Source: CAMPJU01 sp046566095 (GTDB lineage: Bacteria; Pseudomonadota; Gammaproteobacteria; Xanthomonadales; Xanthomonadaceae). Taken from it: DNA of 5,512 bases. Under the pieces are notes generated by a model, which was not told the DNA's origin, ran no database searches, and was given only the letters and a program-made list of their open reading frames with translations. Position numbers and translations under genes: made by a program. The stretch is from positions 1 through 5,512 of the forward strand of contig JBKHXI010000034.1 of the NCBI GenBank assembly GCA_046566095.1. The letters run 5' to 3'. Shown here piece after piece: positions 1 through 2,911 of this stretch (position 1 is the stretch's first letter; each line of letters begins with the position of its first letter).

Positions 1-32
1 CGGCCTGCTGGCCGGAATTCGCTTTTCCCTCG

Positions 33-53
33 GTCAGGGCATCGTGCCCTGAC
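33..53. repeat. Perfect 9-bp hairpin upstream of the palindrome cluster
   Basis: GTCAGGGCA (33-41) is exactly complementary to TGCCCTGAC (45-53) across a TCG loop. No T-run follows on either strand; the only TTTT (23-26) lies on the wrong side for a terminator. It sits just left of the large palindrome at 57-200 and may belong to the same repeat cluster. Its right arm (CCCTG, 47-51) could alternatively pair with CAGGG at 212-216 and extend the larger palindrome. Function is unknown. Confidence 0.6.
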
Positions 54-56
54 TCG

Positions 57-200
57 GGCGCTGGCACGTCGCTGCGCGACTCCCCCGGCCCGGTGCTGCG
101 CACCGGGCGTTCGCGCCGGCGCGCGGCACTGCCGTGCGCCGGCATGAACGCCCGGCCCTCCGGGCCGGGCCGGGGGAGCCGCGTAGCGGCGTTCCGCGCC
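57..200. repeat. Large GC-rich imperfect palindrome (REP/BIME- or ERIC-like), cloverleaf-capable
   Basis: Bases on either side of position 129 are complementary over a long distance (paired positions sum to 258). The outer stem is 67-93 with 165-191: 27 pairs, of which one is an A-C mismatch and two are G-T wobbles. The inner stem is 103-127 with 131-155: 25 pairs, with one C-A mismatch and two wobbles, closed by a 3-nt loop. GGCGC 57-61 with GCGCC 196-200 extends the pairing past a bulge. Two 8-bp hairpins with 3-nt loops are also encoded within it: 89-96/100-107 and 151-158/162-169. With these two formed, the whole element becomes a four-way cloverleaf with no unpaired base at the junction. 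Size and form resemble intergenic palindromic repeats such as ERIC or BIMEs, but I claim no sequence identity to either. Whether it is transcribed depends on the gene left of the window, which is not visible. Confidence 0.75.
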
Positions 201-212
201 GGCCTGAACGCC
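188..212. repeat. Short REP-like unit bounded by GGCGTTC / GAACGCC
   Basis: GGCGTTC (188-194) pairs with GAACGCC (206-212) around an 11-nt loop. The same boundary heptamers delimit the inner arm of the large palindrome (106-112 and 146-152). The 17-mer at 196-212 matches 136-152 at 16 of 17 positions, and matches the reverse complement of 106-122 at 14 of 17. GTAG at 183-186 directly precedes the hairpin, which recalls the GTAG tetranucleotide at the foot of REP hairpins in Stenotrophomonas and relatives. That comparison is from memory. The unit overlaps the right edge of the larger palindrome. Confidence 0.55.
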
Positions 213-320
213 AGGGATGGTGATATCGCGGTCGGAGCAATCCCCTGCCCACCGGACGCCGCCGGCCCGGAGCCCGGATCCGCGGCCCAGGGAAAATCGG
301 CAGCCGGGACGCCGCCGGGC
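213..320. other. Gene-free intergenic stretch upstream of the tRNA promoter
   Basis: I see no credible coding region or RNA gene here. Together with the palindromes at 1-212 it forms the 320-nt gene-free left end. The only internal structure noted is a 12-bp direct repeat GGACGCCGCCGG at 254-265 and 307-318; the second copy ends two bases before the -35 box. There is also a short A-run at 293-296, about 60 bases before the predicted transcription start. Open frames crossing this region are non-coding by-products of high GC. Confidence 0.6.
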
Positions 321-349
321 TTGAAAAGCGGCACGGGGTTCACCATAAT
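321..349 (+). promoter_or_regulatory. Sigma70-type promoter of the initiator tRNA / operon
   Basis: The -35 box is TTGAAA (321-326) and the -10 box is CATAAT (344-349), each 5 of 6 matches to consensus, separated by the optimal 17 bases. Transcription should begin around 355-359, leaving only a few bases before the tRNA 5' end at 361. The bases after the -10 box (CGCGGG, 350-355) form a GC-rich discriminator, which is typical of stable-RNA promoters under ppGpp/DksA stringent control. That regulation is inferred, not shown. It is the only good promoter in the window, so it probably also serves rimP-nusA-infB by read-through. Confidence 0.85.
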
Positions 350-360
350 CGCGGGTCTGA

Positions 361-437
361 TGCGGGGTGGAGCAGTCTGGCAGCTCGTCGGGCTCATAAC
401 CCGAAGGTCGCAGGTTCAAATCCTGCCCCCGCTACCA
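361..437 (+). tRNA. metY: Initiator tRNA-fMet (anticodon CAT)
   Basis: The 77-nt gene folds as a full cloverleaf with anticodon CAT at 395-397 and an encoded 3' CCA (435-437). Initiator features are visible. Positions 1 and 72 do not pair (T361 opposite T433), the anticodon stem has three consecutive G-C pairs (GGG 390-392 with CCC 400-402), and the D stem has the A11:U24 pair. The T stem GCAGG/CCTGC encloses loop TTCAAAT. Formylated Met-tRNA made from it is the ligand of IF2, encoded three genes downstream. The symbol metY is given by position, because this arrangement matches the E. coli metY-rimP-nusA-infB operon; other initiator copies may exist elsewhere. In E. coli the first mismatch is C1:A72, so U1:U72 is a variant. 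Confidence 0.97.
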
Positions 438-548
438 GCTTCTCGTTGACGGTCGCGACGGTTCCATCGGCGCTTCCGGCACCGGCAAGTCGGGCTTGGT
501 GGATGCGCTCTGCTCGCGCAGCCACACCGAAATCCAGCGGTATCGGAC

Positions 549-570
549 AAGGGCCCGTCGGGCCCTTTTT
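549..570 (+). terminator. Intrinsic terminator / attenuator between the tRNA and rimP
   Basis: AAGGGCCC (549-556) pairs with GGGCCCTT (560-567) over a GTC loop, followed by TTTTT ending at 570 and a further TTT at 573-575 after an interrupting CG. This is a textbook rho-independent terminator. It lies 112 bases after the tRNA and 57 bases before rimP, so it should end most tRNA transcripts and limit entry into rimP-nusA-infB. Because no good promoter is seen between it and rimP, read-through seems necessary. NusA, encoded downstream, modulates such hairpins, which makes feedback control plausible. Confidence 0.85.
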
Positions 571-577
571 CGTTTCC

Positions 578-597
578 GCGCGCCGTGCCGGGCGCGC
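578..597 (+). other. Second perfect hairpin in the rimP leader
   Basis: GCGCGCC (578-584) is exactly complementary to GGCGCGC (591-597) around a 6-nt loop. It begins 8 bases after the terminator T-run and ends 13 bases before the first rimP ribosome-binding bases. It could protect the 5' end of the rimP mRNA or be a processing site. In E. coli, RNase III cuts between metY and the downstream genes. No T-run follows, so it is not itself a terminator. The alternative GTG start of rimP (585) lies in its loop. Confidence 0.6.
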
Positions 598-615
598 ACT
601 GCAAGGCTCGAGGAC

Positions 616-621
616 AGGGAG
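616..621 (+). promoter_or_regulatory. Ribosome-binding site for rimP
   Basis: AGGGAG lies 5 bases before ATG 627 and supports that start. AGGA at 611-614 could alternatively serve GTG 621, two codons upstream in the same frame. The GTG at 585 has no such site and lies in a hairpin loop. Confidence 0.65.
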
Positions 622-626
622 TGCGC

Positions 627-1232
627 ATGGCCGACAAGGCGACCGAAATCGCAAGCCTGCTCGCCCCGGTCGTCGAGGCCCAGGGGCTGGAGCTGCTGGG
701 GGTGGAATACCTTCCGTCGCCGGGCGGGGCGGTGCTGCGCCTGTACATCGACGTTCCGCAGGAAACGGCGATGGCCGAGGCCGCGGGCGAGGGCGACGAG
801 CCCCCGCGCACGGTCGGGATCGAGGACTGCGAGCTGGTCAGCCGCGAGGTGTCCGCGCAGCTGGACGTCGCCGATCCGATCAGCGGCCACTACACCCTGG
901 AGGTGTCCTCGCCCGGGCTGGAGCGGCCGCTGTTCACCCCGGCGCAGTTCGAGCGCTTCGTCGGGCAGAAGGCGAAAGTCGGGTTGAAGCTGCCGCAGGA
1001 CGGGCGCCGCAAGCTGCAGGGCGAGATCCTGCGGGTGGAGGACGACCGCGTGGTGTTCGATGTCGAGGGCGCCGAGTTCGTGGTGGCCGCCGACAACATC
1101 GACCGGGCGCGGCTGGTCCCCGACTGGGTCGCGCTGGGCCTGGCCCCGGCCCGGGACAGGGGCGGCCGCGACGCGCGCCCGGGCAAGAAGGGCGGCAAGG
1201 GCGGCAAGGCCGGAGCGGCCGGAAAGCATTGA
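627..1232 (+). CDS. rimP: Ribosome maturation factor RimP
   Basis: RimP is a cytoplasmic factor that binds the free 30S subunit and assists its late maturation. The predicted protein is 201 residues, longer than the roughly 150 of E. coli RimP. The N-terminal domain spans about residues 5-95 (EIASLLAPVVEAQGLELLGV at 7-26, then LRLYID at 37-42). The family signature LEVSSPGLERPL is at 91-102. The C-terminal Sm-like beta barrel covers about 100-166, ending in NIDRARLVPDW. Two additions explain the extra length. One is an acidic loop at about 44-63, before the conserved EDC motif. The other is a Gly/Lys/Arg-rich, probably disordered basic tail from about 174 to the end; a tail of this kind is typical of xanthomonads, as I recall. 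ATG 627 is chosen for its AGGGAG site and its match to family N termini. The gene is followed 70 bases later by nusA, consistent with co-transcription. Confidence 0.96.
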   Translation: MADKATEIASLLAPVVEAQGLELLGVEYLPSPGGAVLRLYIDVPQETAMAEAAGEGDEPPRTVGIEDCELVSREVSAQLDVADPISGHYTLEVSSPGLERPLFTPAQFERFVGQKAKVGLKLPQDGRRKLQGEILRVEDDRVVFDVEGAEFVVAADNIDRARLVPDWVALGLAPARDRGGRDARPGKKGGKGGKAGAAGKH

Positions 1233-1302
1233 GGGTCCGCGGCGGCGCCGGGCGCGCCGGGGACCGGAACGAATCGACGAATCATCCAGAGGCCTGAATT
1301 CG
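1233..1302 (+). other. rimP-nusA spacer with GC-rich dyad and nusA ribosome-binding site
   Basis: This 70-base gap starts with a GC-rich dyad: GGTCC 1234-1238 can pair with GGACC 1261-1265, and GGCGC 1244-1248 with GCGCC 1254-1258. No T-run follows, so there is no intrinsic terminator. AGAGG at 1288-1292 is the likely ribosome-binding site, 10 bases before ATG 1303. I see no promoter. The gap looks like an ordinary intercistronic region. Confidence 0.5.
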
Positions 1303-2790
1303 ATGAGCAAGGAACTGTTGCTGGTGGTGGACGCGGTGGCGGCCGAGAAGGGCGTGCCGGAGTCGGTGATCTTCGAGGCGATCGAGGCGGCGCTGGCCTC
1401 CGCGGCGAAGAAGCGCTATCCCGACCAGGACGTGCTGGTGCGCGTGCAGATCGATCCGAAGGACGGCAGCTACGAGACTTTCCGCCGCTGGGAAGTGGTG
1501 GCCGACGACGTGGTGATGGAATCGCCCGACCGCCAGATCCGGCTGATGGACGCGGTCGAGGAGAGCGAGGGCGCCGAGGTCGGCGACTACATCGAGGAGC
1601 AGATCGAGAACCCGGACTTCGGCCGCATCGCCGCCCAGGCCGCCAAGCAGGTGATCGTGCAGAAGGTGCGCGAGGCCGAGCGCGCGCAGGTGGTCGAGGC
1701 CTGGAAGGACCGCGTCGGCGAGCTGGTGACCGGCGTGGTCAAGCGCGTGGAGCGCGGCAACATCTACATCGACCTGGGCGGCAACGCCGAGGGCTTCATC
1801 CCCAAGGACAAGGGCATCCCGCGCGACGTGCTGCGCGCCGGCGACCGCGTCCGCGGCTACCTGTACGACGTGCGCTCCGAGCCGCGCGGGCCGCAGCTGT
1901 TCATCAGCCGCGCCGCGCCCGAATTCATGATGGAACTGTTCAAGCTCGAGGTGCCCGAGGTCGGGCAGGGGCTGGTCTCGATCATGGCCTGCGCCCGCGA
2001 CCCGGGCGACCGCGCCAAGATCGCGGTGCTCGCCCACGACAACCGCACCGACCCGATCGGCGCCTGCATCGGCATGCGCGGCTCGCGCGTGCAGGCGGTC
2101 AGCAACGAGCTCAATGGCGAGCGCGTGGACATCGTGCTGTGGTCGGACAACCCGGCGCAGTTCGTGATCAGCGCGATGGCCCCGGCCGAGGTCCAGTCGA
2201 TCATCGTCGACGAGGAGAAGCACTCGATGGACCTGGCGGTGGCCGAGGACCGGCTCGCCCAGGCCATCGGCAAGGGCGGCCAGAACGTGCGTCTGGCCAG
2301 CCGCATGACCGGCTGGCAGCTCAACGTGATGACCGCCGACCAGGTGCAGGCCAAGAGCGAGGCCGAGCAGGCCGCCGCGCGGGAACTGTTCCAGGCCAAG
2401 CTCGAGGTCGACGAGGAGATCGCCGGGATCCTGGTGGCCGAGGGCTTCAGCACGGTCGAGGAGATCGCCTACGTGCCGGTCGGCGAGCTGCTGGCGGTGG
2501 AGGGCTTCGACGAGGACATCGTCGAGGAACTGCGCGCCCGCGCCCGCGACGCCCTGCTCAACGAGGCGCTGGCCGCCGAGGAGCAGCTGGAGGAACACCA
2601 GCCGGCCGAGGACCTGCTGTCGCTGCCGGGCATGGACGAGGCCACCGCCTACGTGCTGGCCTCGCGCGGGGTGCGTACCCGCGAGGACCTGGCGGAGCTG
2701 GCGGTCGACGAGATCGTCGACATCGAGGACATGGACGAGGAGCGGGCCGCGGCCCTGATCATGGAGGCGCGCCGGCACTGGTTCGAATGA
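1303..2790 (+). CDS. nusA: Transcription termination/antitermination factor NusA
   Basis: NusA binds elongating RNA polymerase and nascent RNA, promotes hairpin pausing and intrinsic termination, and takes part in rRNA antitermination complexes. The product is 495 residues, the same length as E. coli NusA. In order it shows the RNA-polymerase-binding N-terminal domain (about 1-125), an S1 domain (about 135-203, GVVKRVERGNIYIDLGG at 144-160), and two KH domains. KH1 has GMRG at 257-260 and KH2 has GKGG at 323-326, the latter followed by QNVRLASR. Two helix-hairpin-helix acidic repeats follow: AR1 at about 362-422 and AR2 at about 436-493, joined by an acidic linker. The AR2 type is the gammaproteobacterial form that contacts the alpha-subunit C-terminal domain. 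The start is chosen because MSKELLLVVDAV is the family N terminus and an AGAGG site precedes it. The frame is intact. Autoregulation of the operon is known in other bacteria and is plausible here through the terminator at 549-570. Confidence 0.98.
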   Translation: MSKELLLVVDAVAAEKGVPESVIFEAIEAALASAAKKRYPDQDVLVRVQIDPKDGSYETFRRWEVVADDVVMESPDRQIRLMDAVEESEGAEVGDYIEEQIENPDFGRIAAQAAKQVIVQKVREAERAQVVEAWKDRVGELVTGVVKRVERGNIYIDLGGNAEGFIPKDKGIPRDVLRAGDRVRGYLYDVRSEPRGPQLFISRAAPEFMMELFKLEVPEVGQGLVSIMACARDPGDRAKIAVLAHDNRTDPIGACIGMRGSRVQAVSNELNGERVDIVLWSDNPAQFVISAMAPAEVQSIIVDEEKHSMDLAVAEDRLAQAIGKGGQNVRLASRMTGWQLNVMTADQVQAKSEAEQAAARELFQAKLEVDEEIAGILVAEGFSTVEEIAYVPVGELLAVEGFDEDIVEELRARARDALLNEALAAEEQLEEHQPAEDLLSLPGMDEATAYVLASRGVRTREDLAELAVDEIVDIEDMDEERAAALIMEARRHWFE

Positions 2791-2806
2791 CCGGGCCGCG
2801 ACGCGC

Positions 2807-2812
2807 TAGAAT
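2807..2812 (+). promoter_or_regulatory. Possible -10 element of a secondary infB promoter
   Basis: TAGAAT matches the -10 consensus at 5 of 6 positions and stands out in very GC-rich surroundings, 17 bases after the nusA stop. The upstream partner is poor: TTCGAA (2782-2787) is 19 bases away and only partly resembles a -35 box, and no TG extension precedes the -10. If real, it would give a roughly 90-nt infB leader and extra IF2 expression independent of the operon promoter. Confidence 0.25.
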
Positions 2813-2867
2813 CGCCACCCTCATCCCCAGGCCGGGCCTTCCCATGAACGCCTGAAAATCCCCGGAA

Positions 2868-2895
2868 GCGCGCGAGCGCCCGGTTCGCAGAACCG
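2868..2895 (+). other. Two small hairpins in the infB leader
   Basis: GCGC (2868-2871) pairs with GCGC (2876-2879) around GCGA, a GNRA-type tetraloop. It is followed immediately by the perfect hairpin CGGTTC (2881-2886) / GAACCG (2890-2895) with a GCA loop. The second ends 16 bases before the infB ATG. No T-run follows. The Shine-Dalgarno match downstream is weak (GGA at 2903-2905, 6 bases before the ATG), so local structure may affect IF2 translation. This is inference. Confidence 0.4.
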
Positions 2896-2911
2896 AGAAA
2901 ACGGAACCCGA

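Noticed and set aside
1..26. Terminator of an upstream gene (CGGCC 1-5 / GGCCG 10-14, then TTTT 23-26)
   Set aside because: The stem is only 5 bp, and 8 bases separate it from the T-run, too far for an intrinsic terminator. The left edge is cut, so a longer stem cannot be excluded.
1..320. CRISPR array in the repeat cluster
   Set aside because: The repeats are palindromic and overlapping, without regular direct repeats and unique spacers.
93..449. 118-codon + strand open frame running through the palindromes and the tRNA
   Set aside because: Its C terminus (RRSQVQILPPLP) is the well-known artefact of translating a tRNA gene. It has no family resemblance, and its frame covers the repeats, the promoter and the whole tRNA.
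446..474. TTGACG at 446-451 as the -35 of a rimP promoter
   Set aside because: The base positions 17 nt downstream (GGCGCT) do not resemble a -10 box, and any transcript would still meet the terminator at 549-570.
504..516. boxA-like antitermination site before rimP
   Set aside because: GCTCTGCTC only loosely resembles the boxA core, and there is no TTTAA segment.
585..626. Upstream GTG start of rimP adding 14 residues
   Set aside because: The GTG lies in the loop of the 578-597 hairpin, has no Shine-Dalgarno site, and the added residues do not resemble RimP N termini. ATG 627 has a good site.
394..654. 86-codon - strand frame ending GAGFEPATFGL
   Set aside because: This ending is the familiar spurious translation of the antisense strand of tRNA genes. 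The frame also runs backwards through the terminator and the rimP start.
1282..2778. 498-codon - strand open frame opposite nusA
   Set aside because: It is rich in His, Leu, Asp and Ala, as expected from the antisense of a GC3-biased gene. nusA on the other strand is unambiguous.
2844..2855. Three-codon frame ATG AAC GCC TGA in the nusA-infB gap
   Set aside because: No ribosome-binding site precedes it, and a frame this short is expected by chance.
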